Below are positions 46,942 through 55,320 of a stretch of 64,000 nucleotides of DNA, piece after piece; position 1 is the stretch's first letter, and every line of letters begins with the position of its first letter. Source of the DNA: an uncultured Lachnospiraceae bacterium (lineage in GTDB: Bacteria; Bacillota; Clostridia; Lachnospirales; Lachnospiraceae); assembly GCA_910580195.1 (NCBI GenBank), contig CAJTWA010000015.1:1-64000 (forward strand), in the 5' to 3' direction. The notes under the pieces are model-generated. The model saw nothing but the letters and a program-made list of their open reading frames with translations, searched no databases and was not told where the DNA came from. The position numbers were made by a program, and so were the translations under genes.

Positions 46942-47644
46942 ATTTACTGTACTTATCGTAGAGGATGAAAAAAGCATCTGTGATTTCACCTCAAGGGCGT
47001 TGGTTTCCCATGGGTACCGTGCCAGTTGTGCATCCACAGGGAAGGAGGCGCTTTCCCTTGCTTCTTCCCTCTGCCCGGACATTATCCTGCTGGATTTGGG
47101 CCTCCCTGACTTAGATGGGATGGAAATTATCCATACGGTCCGCACTTGGTCTGGGACGCCCATTATCGTGATTTCTGCCCGCACCCAAGAAGAGGACAAG
47201 GTGCACGCGCTGGACGCCGGGGCTGACGACTACCTGACGAAGCCCTTCGGGATCCCGGAGCTTTTGGCAAGGATCCGCACCTCCCTGCGGCACAGCAACA
47301 AAATCAATGGCAGCAACGGCCTGCCGCCCCATCCCTACCGGGCAAAAGGCTTGGAGATTGATTTCCTAAAGCGCAGCATTGCCGTAAATGGGCAGGCCAT
47401 CCACTTAACGCCCATTGAATACAAAATTGTAGCGTTCCTTGCGCAGAATTCCGGCAAAGTCATGACTTATTCCGCCGTTATGAACAATGTCTGGGGGCCT
47501 TATTCGGAATCTGACAATAAAATCCTCCGGGTAAATATGGCGAACATCCGGCGCAAGCTGGAGCGGAACCCTGCCCAGCCGGTTTATATTTTCACGGAAG
47601 TGGGCGTAGGCTACCGGATGGCAGATGATGAAGAAAACCTGTGA
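46934..47644 (+). CDS. kdpE: KdpE-like response regulator (OmpR family)
   Basis: A 236-residue response regulator. The receiver domain has VEDE at 9-12, the phosphoacceptor Asp54 in ILLDLGLPDLDG, and KPF. The C-terminal winged helix includes IHLTPIEYKIVAFLAQNSGKV and VNMANIRRKLERNP. From MHKFTVLIVE the gene starts within the last codons of the kinase gene. Its 3' end (AAGAAAACCTGTGATATCCC) is repeated 60 bases further on. Confidence 0.9.
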   Translation: MHKFTVLIVEDEKSICDFTSRALVSHGYRASCASTGKEALSLASSLCPDIILLDLGLPDLDGMEIIHTVRTWSGTPIIVISARTQEEDKVHALDAGADDYLTKPFGIPELLARIRTSLRHSNKINGSNGLPPHPYRAKGLEIDFLKRSIAVNGQAIHLTPIEYKIVAFLAQNSGKVMTYSAVMNNVWGPYSESDNKILRVNMANIRRKLERNPAQPVYIFTEVGVGYRMADDEENL

Positions 47645-47711
47645 TATCCCCGATACGGGCGGGAGAACCTACGCTTGGAATCGGATGAGGAAGAAAACCT
47701 GTGATATCCCC
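47626..47711 (+). repeat. Duplicated 3' end of the kdpE gene
   Basis: GAAGAAAACCTGTGATATCC occurs across the stop codon at about 47631-47650 and again exactly 60 bases later, with less exact similarity between them. This is a local tandem duplication at a gene end, as seen also at xerD. The remaining 47712-47940 holds no gene. Confidence 0.75.
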
Positions 47712-47940
47712 AATGGGATGGCTTAGGCAAAGCGGGAACAGAACCTTAAAACTTCCGCAAGCCCCCTATAGCCGGATGTTCCGCTGCAGATATTTTCAGC
47801 AGGAATGGGGACGCACATTTGGAACTGGAAAATTTTAAGAAATAACTAATTGTTTTTTTTCCTCTTATTGTTTACAATAGGATTGGTATTTTATTACAAT
47901 GATACCGGAATAATTTTTAAAATGAAGGGTTGAAGCAATT

Positions 47941-49050
47941 ATGGACAACAGACAACGACAACGGCGCAGGCAGGAGCTGCAGCGGCAGCAGCACCAAAGA
48001 AGGCGCAGGAGGAGAAGGCGGCAGCAAGTGTACCGGGCACGCATACTGGTAGGCCTGATGCTGCTTGCCATCGTATTGACCGCAGGCATTGGCATCGGAA
48101 GCGCCGTCAAAAAATCTGCGGAACGCAAAGCCCAGCAGGAGCAGGAATTAAAGGAACAGGAAGAAGCAGCCGCAAAAGCGGAAAAAGAAAAAAAGGCAAA
48201 AGAACAGGAAGAAGCAGCCAAAAAGCAAGCAGAAGCGGAAAAAGAAGCAGCCAAAAAAAACTTTACGCTGGCTGACCTTGACAACCCGGAAGGGTTTGAC
48301 ACCCGGCCGACAGAACATGGCATTGCGCTGAACAATACGCAGATTGACATAAACGGGCTGGACACCACCGGGCTGGACTGGGGGCAAGGCGGGGACAAGG
48401 ACGAGTGGAACCGCCCGGCCGGATGTTTGCAGTACCAAGAAAAATATGGGAAATACAATGCATATTTCATCAAGGACGAGCCGGAAAAGAAATTCATTTA
48501 CTTAACCATTGACGAGGGATATGAATATGGCTGCTCCCCGCGGATTCTGGATACCTTAAAGGAAAAAAAGGTGCCTGCCGTATTCTTCGTAACAAAATCC
48601 TTTGCCGACCAGAACAATGATTTGGTGCAGCGGATGATTGACGAGGGGCACGAGGTTGGCAACCACAGCGTTACCCACCCAGCCGGGGGGCTGTATTCCC
48701 AGACCATTGAGCAGCAGACCAATGAGGTAACTGGGCTGCACGATTACATCAAGAACCAGTTTGGGTATGAGATGCACCTCTTCCGCTATCCGGCCGGGAA
48801 GTTCAATGAGCAGTCCCTTGCCCTTTTAAACAACCTGAATTACAAGACGGTGTTCTGGAGCTTTGCATATCTGGATTATGATGTGGAAAACCAGCCGGAC
48901 ACGGCGGAAAGCCTGCAGAAAATGATTGACTGCCTGCATCCGGGGGCGCTCTATTTGCTCCATGCGGAATCGGAAACGAATACGGCGGTGCTTGGGGATT
49001 TTATCGACCAAGCAAGGGCGCAGGGGTATGAATTTAAATTGTTCCAGTAA
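47941..49050 (+). CDS. Membrane-anchored polysaccharide deacetylase
   Basis: A 369-residue NodB-type deacetylase, probably acting on peptidoglycan at the outer face. The N-terminal 32 residues are mostly Arg and Gln (with a run of eight Arg), followed by a transmembrane helix (ILVGLMLLAIVLTAGIGIG) and a Lys/Glu/Ala coiled coil (about 60-105). The catalytic domain has LTIDEGYEYG in place of the usual TFDDG, NHSVTHPAG with the two metal His, FRYPAGKF, and LLHAESE. It resembles the PdaA group needed for spore cortex muramic lactam. TIDEG suggests altered metal ligation, as in PdaA proteins. Confidence 0.87.
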   Translation: MDNRQRQRRRQELQRQQHQRRRRRRRRQQVYRARILVGLMLLAIVLTAGIGIGSAVKKSAERKAQQEQELKEQEEAAAKAEKEKKAKEQEEAAKKQAEAEKEAAKKNFTLADLDNPEGFDTRPTEHGIALNNTQIDINGLDTTGLDWGQGGDKDEWNRPAGCLQYQEKYGKYNAYFIKDEPEKKFIYLTIDEGYEYGCSPRILDTLKEKKVPAVFFVTKSFADQNNDLVQRMIDEGHEVGNHSVTHPAGGLYSQTIEQQTNEVTGLHDYIKNQFGYEMHLFRYPAGKFNEQSLALLNNLNYKTVFWSFAYLDYDVENQPDTAESLQKMIDCLHPGALYLLHAESETNTAVLGDFIDQARAQGYEFKLFQ

Positions 49051-49059
49051 GGGAAAATA

Positions 49060-49105
49060 AAGCTGCTGCACTTTTGGGAATCCCATTGGTGCAGCAGCTT
49101 TTTTC
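49060..49105. terminator. Terminator between deacetylase gene and prfC
   Basis: AAGCTGCTGCA pairs with TGCAGCAGCTT across a 19-base loop, then T6 on the plus strand. It lies between two converging genes and ends the deacetylase transcript; it may also serve prfC from the other side. Confidence 0.9.
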
Positions 49106-49118
49106 CGGGCGTGCCTGT

Positions 49119-50708
49119 TTAATTCCTCCCAAATTCTGACAGCACCAATCCCTCGTTCCGGTCCAGAGTCATGCCTACGCTCCAGCTATTTACAAACAGG
49201 AGCAGGGGGTTGCCTTTCAAGTCTTGGACTTTCTTCATGTCGGAGGTACCCGTGAGTTTTTCCACGTCGATATCCTTATTTTCAATCCAGCGGATATGCT
49301 CGTAGGGGAGTTTTTCTAGGCGGATGTCCACGTTGTACTCATTTTCCAGACGGTATTTGAGCACGTCAAACTGGAGGACGCCTACCACGCCTACGATAAT
49401 TTCCTCCATCCCCCCATGGAATTCTTGGAAAATCTGGATGGCCCCTTCTTGGGCAATCTGGTTGACGCCTTTCACAAACTGCTTGCGCTTCATGGTGTCG
49501 ATCTGCCGCACCCTTGCAAAATGTTCCGGGGCAAAAGTGGGAATCCCCTCAAAAGCAAATTTCTCCGGGGAGGCGCTGACAGTGTCCCCAATGGAAAAAA
49601 TCCCCGGGTCAAACACCCCGATAATGTCCCCGGCATAAGCCTCCTCAATGATTTTCCGCTCCTGCGCCATCATCTGCTGGGGCTGGGAAAGGCGCATGGC
49701 CCGCCCGCCTTGGATATGGGTGACTTCCATGCCCGCTTCAAATTTCCCGGAACAGATGCGCATAAATGCAATCCGGTCCCGGTGCGCCTTATTCATATTT
49801 GCCTGAATCTTAAATACAAAAGCGGAAAAATCCTTGGAAAACGGATTGATTTCCCCGGTATCTGCCATCCGCGGCAGGGGCGGCGAAGTCATCTTCAGGA
49901 AATGCTGCAAAAAGGTTTCCACCCCGAAATTCGTCAGTGCAGAGCCAAAAAACACAGGGGACAGCTCCCCTTTTGACACCAGCTCCATGTCAAATTCTGC
50001 GCTTGCCCCGTCGAGGAGCTCCACTTCCTCCAGCAGCGTTGCCTTAAAATCTTCCCCAATTTCCGCCCCCAAGGATGGGTCGTCTATGGCAATGTCTTTT
50101 TCCAAGCCTTCCTTAGTGCCTTTTAAAGTATCGGAAAATGTCATGACTTTCTTGGTGTTCCGGTCATACACTCCCTTGAAATTTTTCCCGGAGCCAATGG
50201 GCCAGTTGATCGGGCAGGTGGCAATGCCCAGTTCTTTTTCAATTTCATCCAGCAAATCAAAGGTGTCGTTCGCATCCCGGTCCATCTTATTGATAAAGGT
50301 GAAAATGGGGATATGGCGCATGACGCACACCTTGAATAATTTCCTCGTCTGGGCCTCCACGCCCTTGGAACCGTCGATTACCATGACGGCTGAATCCGCT
50401 GCCATTAAGGTCCGGTAAGTGTCCTCCGAGAAATCCTGATGCCCCGGCGTGTCTAAGATGTTGATGCAGTAGCCCCCGTAATTGAACTGCAGGACGGAAG
50501 AGGTAACAGAAATCCCCCTCTCCTTCTCAATTTCCATCCAGTCAGACACGGCATGGCGGGCGGTGGCTTTCCCTTTTACGGAACCGGCAAGGTTGATGGC
50601 CCCGCCGTAGAGCAGGAATTTTTCCGTCAACGTGGTTTTCCCGGCATCTGGGTGGGAAATGATGGCAAACGTCCTGCGTTTTTCAATCTCTTTTTCTAAA
50701 TCTGGCAA
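49119..50708 (-). CDS. prfC: Peptide chain release factor 3
   Basis: The GTPase RF3, which removes RF1 and RF2 from the ribosome after termination. The start is a TTG at 50708: GGAGGA lies 6 bases before it and the protein then begins PDLEKEIEKRRTFAIISHPD, as in the family. That gives 529 residues. G motifs: SHPDAGKTT, DTPGHQDF and NKMDRD. RF3-type domains follow to the C-terminus (EYNVDIRLEKLPYEHIRWIE). Confidence 0.95.
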   Translation of the reverse strand: MPDLEKEIEKRRTFAIISHPDAGKTTLTEKFLLYGGAINLAGSVKGKATARHAVSDWMEIEKERGISVTSSVLQFNYGGYCINILDTPGHQDFSEDTYRTLMAADSAVMVIDGSKGVEAQTRKLFKVCVMRHIPIFTFINKMDRDANDTFDLLDEIEKELGIATCPINWPIGSGKNFKGVYDRNTKKVMTFSDTLKGTKEGLEKDIAIDDPSLGAEIGEDFKATLLEEVELLDGASAEFDMELVSKGELSPVFFGSALTNFGVETFLQHFLKMTSPPLPRMADTGEINPFSKDFSAFVFKIQANMNKAHRDRIAFMRICSGKFEAGMEVTHIQGGRAMRLSQPQQMMAQERKIIEEAYAGDIIGVFDPGIFSIGDTVSASPEKFAFEGIPTFAPEHFARVRQIDTMKRKQFVKGVNQIAQEGAIQIFQEFHGGMEEIIVGVVGVLQFDVLKYRLENEYNVDIRLEKLPYEHIRWIENKDIDVEKLTGTSDMKKVQDLKGNPLLLFVNSWSVGMTLDRNEGLVLSEFGRN

Positions 50709-50837
50709 AATAGTTCCTCCATTTCTTGCTAATATGTTATTTATCCTGAAAACTTGTGCGGCAACTTCTTTTTCAAATGGCAATTCCCTGTACCCCGGCG
50801 CACCCGAAATACAGACGCCGCCCCGAAACAGAAAATG

Positions 50838-52646
50838 TTATATCTGGCTGTACAGCTCTTCCATTTCCTGAATCAATGCGCCAAAGGCCTGCAGCGCTTC
50901 GGAAACCGGCTCTTTGGCCGTCATGTCCACCCCTGCGTCTTTTAACAAATCAATGGGGGATTTGCTGCACCCTCCTTTTAAGAAATTCAGGTAGCGTTCC
51001 ACAGCCGGCTGCCCTTCTTCCAGGATCTTTTTGCTAAGTGCCATGGACGCAGCAAAGCTGGTTGCATATTGGTAGACATAAAAATTGTAGTAAAAATGCG
51101 GAATCCTTGCCCATTCAATGGCAATTTCCGGATCTACTGTTACATCCTCCCCATGGTAGCGCACATTCAAATCATAATAAAGCTTCTTTAAGGATTCTGC
51201 CGTCAATGTTTTCCCTTGTTCCACCATCCCATGGGTCAGCAGCTCGAACTCTGCAAACATGGTCTGGCGGTAAAGGGTGCTGCGGAACTGGTGGAGGAAA
51301 TGGTTGATTAAATACGCCCGTTTCTTCTTGTCCTTCGTGCGCTTCAAAAGGTAGTCCATCAGCAATGCTTCGTTGCAGGTGGAGGCTACTTCCGCCACAA
51401 AAATTTTGTATTCGCTGTCAAAAATATTGTTATTTTTGGCAGAATAATAAGAATGGAGGGCATGGCCCATCTCGTGGGCAAGGGTGAACTCGGAATCCAA
51501 GTTGTACTGGTAATTCATCAGCACATAGGGATGGGCAAGGTAGCACCCTGCGGAATATGCCCCGCTGCGTTTCCCTTCATTTTCATATTTGTCAATCCAG
51601 CGGTTTGCAAAGCCTTCCTTCAGCACCCGGACATAATCTTTCCCAAGGACCGCCAATGCCTCTGCGATTTCTTCCTGCGCCTGCCCGTAGGTGATTTTCC
51701 CAGTTTCCTGCGGGACCATGGGCACATAGACGTCATACATATGAAGCTCATCTACCCCCAGCAGCTTTTTGCGCAAGGACATATATTTGTGCATGTAGTG
51801 CATGTTTTCGTGGACTGCTTCAATTAAATTGTAGTATACCTCTTTGGGCACATGGTTGGCGTCTACGGCCGCCTCCATGGAAGAATGGTATTTCCTTGCT
51901 TTTGCATAAAAGAAATTTGCTTTCGCCTTCCCTTCGTAAAGGGATGCAAATGTGTTTTTGTACTGCTCATACCGGGCGTAGTAGGCCTGAAAAGCTGCCC
52001 GGCGCACCGTAACGTCCCTGCTTTCCAGCAAGGGGACGAACCGCCCGGCGCTGATTTTGACTGGCTCCCCGTCCTCCCCTTGGATGGTAGGGTTCTCAAA
52101 ATCTGCATCCGTCAGGAGGCTGTAGGATTTCTCCACCGCCATCCCCATTTCCCGTGAGGACGCCAAAAGCTCTTCCAGTTCCGGGGCAAGGGTGTGGGCT
52201 TTCAGCCTGCGCAAATCCTCAATGGCTGTCCGGTAGCTTAAAAGCTCTGGGGCGTCCTTGTAGCATTGCTGGATTTCCTCTTCCTCCATTGCGGTAATCC
52301 AAGCGTCCACTGGGGCTGTCCGGGTGGTTAAATTATGGTAAATCCCCATCATTTTCCCGCTCAATGCTTGGAACGTATCATTTCCGGTGTCCACGTCCGC
52401 GCTCCGCTCGGAATAGCACAGGCACTTGTCCAAAAGGAGCATGGCTTGTTCCAGCATTTGGAAATATTCCAGCAAATGCCCGCCGCTTGCGGTTACGTAT
52501 TCCTTGGGAAACGCCCCAAGCTTTTCCACCATCTGCTCCAGCCTGCGGGCGTCCTCTAAAAACAATTCTATGGATGCATATAATTCTTCGGTTGCCCAAG
52601 TGTCTTCCTTGGGGACTTGGCTTCTTTTTAATAATTCTGCTGCCAT
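50838..52646 (-). CDS. pepF: Oligoendopeptidase F
   Basis: A 602-residue zinc metallopeptidase of family M3 that cuts short peptides in the cytoplasm. The zinc site is FTLAHEMGHALHS (HExxH), with a downstream Glu in VAEVASTCNEALL. The N-terminal helical part (MAAELLKRSQVPKEDTW) is typical. The start has AGGAGG. Its promoter lies in a 114-bp segment that is repeated 1 kb upstream of the vapB-like gene. Confidence 0.95.
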   Translation of the reverse strand: MAAELLKRSQVPKEDTWATEELYASIELFLEDARRLEQMVEKLGAFPKEYVTASGGHLLEYFQMLEQAMLLLDKCLCYSERSADVDTGNDTFQALSGKMMGIYHNLTTRTAPVDAWITAMEEEEIQQCYKDAPELLSYRTAIEDLRRLKAHTLAPELEELLASSREMGMAVEKSYSLLTDADFENPTIQGEDGEPVKISAGRFVPLLESRDVTVRRAAFQAYYARYEQYKNTFASLYEGKAKANFFYAKARKYHSSMEAAVDANHVPKEVYYNLIEAVHENMHYMHKYMSLRKKLLGVDELHMYDVYVPMVPQETGKITYGQAQEEIAEALAVLGKDYVRVLKEGFANRWIDKYENEGKRSGAYSAGCYLAHPYVLMNYQYNLDSEFTLAHEMGHALHSYYSAKNNNIFDSEYKIFVAEVASTCNEALLMDYLLKRTKDKKKRAYLINHFLHQFRSTLYRQTMFAEFELLTHGMVEQGKTLTAESLKKLYYDLNVRYHGEDVTVDPEIAIEWARIPHFYYNFYVYQYATSFAASMALSKKILEEGQPAVERYLNFLKGGCSKSPIDLLKDAGVDMTAKEPVSEALQAFGALIQEMEELYSQI

Positions 52647-52654
52647 TTTGCGCT

Positions 52655-52768
52655 ACCTCCTGTTTTTGCAGCCCGCCGTTTGGGATACGGCGGGAATCGT
52701 CTGGCACATTATAGCATATTGGGGGATTGTTGTCACTTTTCATTTTAAGAAATTTCCTTCTGCCGTCC
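52655..52768 (-). repeat. 114-bp promoter repeat, copy 1 (pepF side)
   Basis: Nearly identical to 53733-53846. It contains a minus-strand promoter: -35 GTGACA (52731-52736), 17-base spacer, -10 TATAAT (52708-52713) extended by TG. Next comes a leader hairpin CCCGCCGT-ATCCCAA-ACGGCGGG, and it ends in the AGGAGG site of pepF. The repeat thus carries a whole expression signal. Confidence 0.88.
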
Positions 52769-52857
52769 TCCCTGCTGAACAATATGCCAAATTTTTAGGT
52801 AACATATGGGCTGTTGCTGCAGGGTTTTCCCCCTATCCTCCATCTGTAACAGGGCAT

Positions 52858-52899
52858 AGAAAAAGCGTCTTCAGAAGACTCATTTCCTCCGTTGACGCT
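52858..52899 (-). terminator. Terminator downstream of PIN gene
   Basis: On the minus strand AAGCGTC and GACGCTT enclose an inner GTCTTC-TGAAGAC fold and are followed by TTTC. It lies just beyond the original stop codon of the interrupted PIN gene. Confidence 0.55.
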
Positions 52900-52913
52900 T
52901 CCCTAACCATCCT

Positions 52914-53510
52914 TTACATCAGATTAGCCAGATTTTCCATAGTCATGCATGGAACTTCCTGTTCCTGCCTTAACTGTTTATCATTTGTAAAAAACATGTC
53001 GCATCCGCTAGAGCGTGTTTGAAAATTGCTTTCTGCAAGATGTTGTCCCAATTTGCATCAGGTTTTATGCTGGATTTCGGAGGTGTAGTGGGCTACATTG
53101 ACGAAATTCAGCATGAAAGCTGGTGTGAAGTGGGGCGACAGATTGCGGGAATGAATTTTCAAACACGCTCTAGCAACAGCAGCGGCAATCTGTAAAGCAT
53201 CCATAGCCTTAAAATTCTTATACCGCCCCCTTATCTTTGCCCCCTGCTCTGCTATATTGGAATCAATGTCCACAACCTCCATGCCCATATATTCTATAAA
53301 CTTTTTGAAGTTATCCGCAAATTCCATCTTACCGCTGCTATATGGGTACACAAGGTATTCTTCAATGGTAATGGCAGATGTTACAACTTTTATATTCTCC
53401 CTTATGCATTTTTCAAAAAACTTCTTTACGGAATCTTTATACGGGGCGCTATTCTCCAGATAATAAATAATTGGAGCTGTATCAATAAATACACGCCTAA
53501 ATTCTGTCAT
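52914..53510 (-). pseudogene. VapC-like PIN toxin gene split by a family 2 element
   Basis: The 5' part encodes MTEFRRVFIDTAPIIYYLEN (PIN Asp10), ITIEEYLVYP and MDALQIAAAVA. At 53170 a 160-bp repeat begins, and the current frame ends inside it at 53058. Beyond the repeat the same frame resumes as SGCDMFFTNDKQLRQEQEVP and stops at 52914. Joining the two sides at the TA restores AAAVA-SGCDMFFTND, the normal end of a PIN domain with its last acidic residue. The present protein lacks that TND motif and is probably inactive. The antitoxin gene upstream overlaps by 14 bases and looks intact. Confidence 0.9.
53011..53170. mobile_element. Family 2 MITE-like element, copy A, inserted in PIN gene
   Basis: 160 bp with 17-bp perfect terminal inverted repeats (GAGCGTGTTTGAAAATT at 53011 and its complement ending 53170), flanked by TA at 53009-53010 and 53171-53172. 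The core carries CGGAGG-TGTAG-TGGG-CTACA-TTGA. It has no coding capacity of its own, though it supplies the last 37 or so codons of the shortened PIN frame. TA duplication points to an IS630/Tc1-mariner transposase acting in trans. Confidence 0.88.
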
Positions 53511-53721
53511 TATCCCTCATCTCCCTAATATAGCTATCCGCATCCTGCCCACGTTCCGTTGCCTGCATCACAAACTGTTCAAGGTCAACCTCGTGTTTTG
53601 TTTCCATCTCAGGCATCCCTAAAAGCCCGTTCACCCCCTGAATAATCTGAACCACATAGCCCAGTTTATCTTCTGGCACTTTTTCCAGCATCCTGATTGC
53701 TTCCTGTCTGGCCGCTGTCAT
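53497..53721 (-). CDS. Antitoxin partner of the PIN toxin
   Basis: About 74 residues from MTAARQEAIRML (53721), just after the AGGAGG at the end of the promoter repeat. The N-terminal helices (AIRMLEKVPEDKLGYVVQIIQGV) resemble those of small antitoxins that precede PIN genes in clostridia. The C-terminus is acidic and flexible-looking (ADSYIREMRDNDRI). The gene overlaps the PIN gene by 14 bases. Name and family are inferred from size, order and overlap. Confidence 0.7.
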   Translation of the reverse strand: MTAARQEAIRMLEKVPEDKLGYVVQIIQGVNGLLGMPEMETKHEVDLEQFVMQATERGQDADSYIREMRDNDRI

Positions 53722-53732
53722 AACAGAACACA

Positions 53733-53846
53733 CCTCCTATTTTTTGCAGCCCGCCGTTTAGGATGTGGCGGGAATCGTCTGGCACATTATAGCATATTGG
53801 GGAATTGTTGTCACTTTTCATTTTAAGAAATTTCCTTCTGCCGTCC
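53733..53846 (-). repeat. 114-bp promoter repeat, copy 2 (antitoxin side)
   Basis: Same layout as copy 1: -35 GTGACA (53809-53814), 17-base spacer, -10 TATAAT (53786-53791), leader hairpin with CCCGCC and GGCGGG, then the AGGAGG site of the antitoxin gene. It differs from copy 1 by only a few bases. Outside the repeat the flanking sequences are unrelated. Confidence 0.88.
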
Positions 53847-53962
53847 CTGTTGCTGCTTGCCAAGGACGTATTAATCATTTTTCATTACTTTTTCTTGATT
53901 TTCCCTGTTTTCCATGCCCTAAGCCATTACGCTGCTATTTTGATATTAAATTTTTTTACCGA

Positions 53963-54409
53963 TTACGCTAATTGCATAACCTCGGCTTCAAGCTCTTTTA
54001 ATTCTTCAAGTGGTAATGACGGAATATAATCCGCAATTTCTTCCAATGACATTTTACCTTTCCTTATCATTCTTTCTGCGGTTTCCCTGTCTGCGTCATG
54101 CCTTTCGCTTCTGATAAATGATTTCATTATCTGTTCTTGATCAAATAAACCCATCATAATCGTCACAACCTCCAGAATCATCAATTTGTTGTTGGCAATA
54201 AAGCCTAAGTCATTATATAAGTTGTCAGTCAGTACATTTTCTATTGTGATGTCAGTAAGTGAGTCCTCAGTTGCTGTATGATCTTCTGGGTGGAGGGTTT
54301 TATACAGCATTAATAGATAACTCTTATTTTGGAAAAGGTCAAGGAATACGCTGTTTTTTGCGGTACGCTTTGCCTTGGCTCCCTCTATTTGCTTTGTACC
54401 GTCCTGCAC
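53963..54409 (-). pseudogene. Internally deleted Rpn-like (PD-(D/E)XK) gene
   Basis: The reading frame is open, but it joins two ends of a longer family. The first half, KAKRTAKNSVFLDLFQNKSY, YLLMLYKTLHPED and TIENVLTDNLYNDLGFIANN, is the start of Rpn/transposase-like nucleases of Lachnospiraceae, normally about 300 residues. After KLMIL the text jumps to EVVTIMMGLFDQEQIMKSFI, which belongs near the C-terminus. The catalytic core between is gone. The start is probably the GTG at 54409, after GAGG. It is likely non-functional, although a short protein may still be made. Confidence 0.7.
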
Positions 54410-54567
54410 TTTAACACCTCGCTCCCTAAAAATCTGTAGCACAAGATACGATATATCCTGCTCCTGCCACACTTCAATTATACAAAAAAACACCTGCCTT
54501 TACAATAATATAAAAGCATATTGAAAAACATTTTTGTATATGCTAAAGTCCACGTTGATGAAAGAAC

Positions 54568-54605
54568 GAATCCCTAAACTGTATTGCAGTACAGTTTAGG
54601 GATTC
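54568..54605. repeat. Hairpin linked to the small-ORF family
   Basis: GAATCCCTAAACTGTA-TTGC followed by AGTACAGTTTAGGGATTC is a near-perfect inverted repeat of 17 bp. Related hairpins lie at 55781-55822, 55938-55980 and 63096-63138. It follows the small ORF at 54641-54772 on the minus strand and could be its terminator; a T-rich stretch (TTCGTTCTTTC) comes after it. Confidence 0.75.
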
Positions 54606-54640
54606 TTCTCTACTTTTATACTGGCAAAGCGCCCAGTAGG

Positions 54641-54772
54641 TTATTTGTAGCCCTTATCATTGCTGCCTAACCATTTGATGATGTAGTGGCAAGCTGCATC
54701 AGCCGCAACAACGGTAAAAAATAAAAACCTGCAAATGCAATATGCACAGATACACCTGCTACCTGCACCCAT
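54641..54772 (-). CDS. Small membrane-like ORF, ACHYIIKWL family
   Basis: A 43-residue ORF ending VVAADAACHYIIKWLGSNDK plus GYK. The second half matches the ORF at 55855-55980 (GGVACHYIIKWLDGDGKG), including the DNA around CTTGCCACTACATCATCAAA. A short hydrophobic segment precedes the conserved ACHYIIKWL. The ATG overlaps the end of the upstream ORF (54759-55157); the N-terminal residues are Cys-rich and may not be real, so the true start is unsure. I recall similar short proteins in other Lachnospiraceae, without known function. Confidence 0.45.
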   Translation of the reverse strand: MGAGSRCICAYCICRFLFFTVVAADAACHYIIKWLGSNDKGYK

Positions 54773-55157
54773 TCCGCTCCTCATAATACTGTGCAACCAG
54801 CCGTATGGTTTCTTCATCTACTTTATGCTCCTTAGAAATCTCTTCCACAGATTTCCCCTGCGTGCAATATTCCCTGTAAACAAGCGCAGCCATTTCACAA
54901 GCCTGTACAATCAGGGCTACCACCAGTTCCCGGAAAAGATTTGTATATTCCAAAACCTCCGGGCTTACCTGCGCATTAGAATCCCACATTGCTTTTCCTT
55001 CTTCCTCCAATCCATCTTCTCTCAGGCTTTCCTTGATAAAATCCCGCAGGGTTTCCTGTTCCATCTGCGGCAGGCGTGCATAGAGCCAGATGATTTCTAT
55101 GGATTTTAAGGGCATATTGGATGGGAGCGGCGGCAATTGGATGTAATTTGTTTTCAT
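54759..55157 (-). CDS. Unrecognised 132-residue protein
   Basis: MKTNYIQLPPLPSNMPLKS, then a helical, acidic middle part (LPQMEQETLRDFIKESLRED) and a C-terminal EISKEHKVDEETIRLVAQYYEERNG that looks like a short helix-turn-helix or sigma-4-like segment. I do not recognise a family. It has a plausible GGGAACC site and a good promoter upstream (see 55226-55254) with a palindrome in the spacer. The divergent ribbon-helix-helix gene at 55321 may control it. Confidence 0.65.
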   Translation of the reverse strand: MKTNYIQLPPLPSNMPLKSIEIIWLYARLPQMEQETLRDFIKESLREDGLEEEGKAMWDSNAQVSPEVLEYTNLFRELVVALIVQACEMAALVYREYCTQGKSVEEISKEHKVDEETIRLVAQYYEERNGCR

Positions 55158-55225
55158 TTTTTCGGTTCCCTTTCTTTTACATTTTCATAATTTACTGTCT
55201 GTTTCCTTATTTTTTCTTCTCTTAT

Positions 55226-55254
55226 AATATAGAGTGATATCACTTAACTGTCAA
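55226..55254 (-). promoter_or_regulatory. Promoter with palindromic operator for the 132-residue ORF
   Basis: On the minus strand TTGACA (55254-55249), a 17-base spacer and TATATT (55231-55226). The spacer contains the perfect palindrome AGTGATATCACT (55233-55244). A repressor bound there would block the promoter; the divergent ribbon-helix-helix protein is the nearest candidate. Confidence 0.7.
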
Positions 55255-55320
55255 GTGAATGTATATATTTTCAATACATTGGTTTATCATATACCTATCT
55301 ACAAAACGGAGGAACATGGT

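Noticed and set aside
53058..53510. Intact PIN toxin of 150 residues
   Set aside because: Its last 37 or so residues come from the inserted repeat; the true end lies beyond it.
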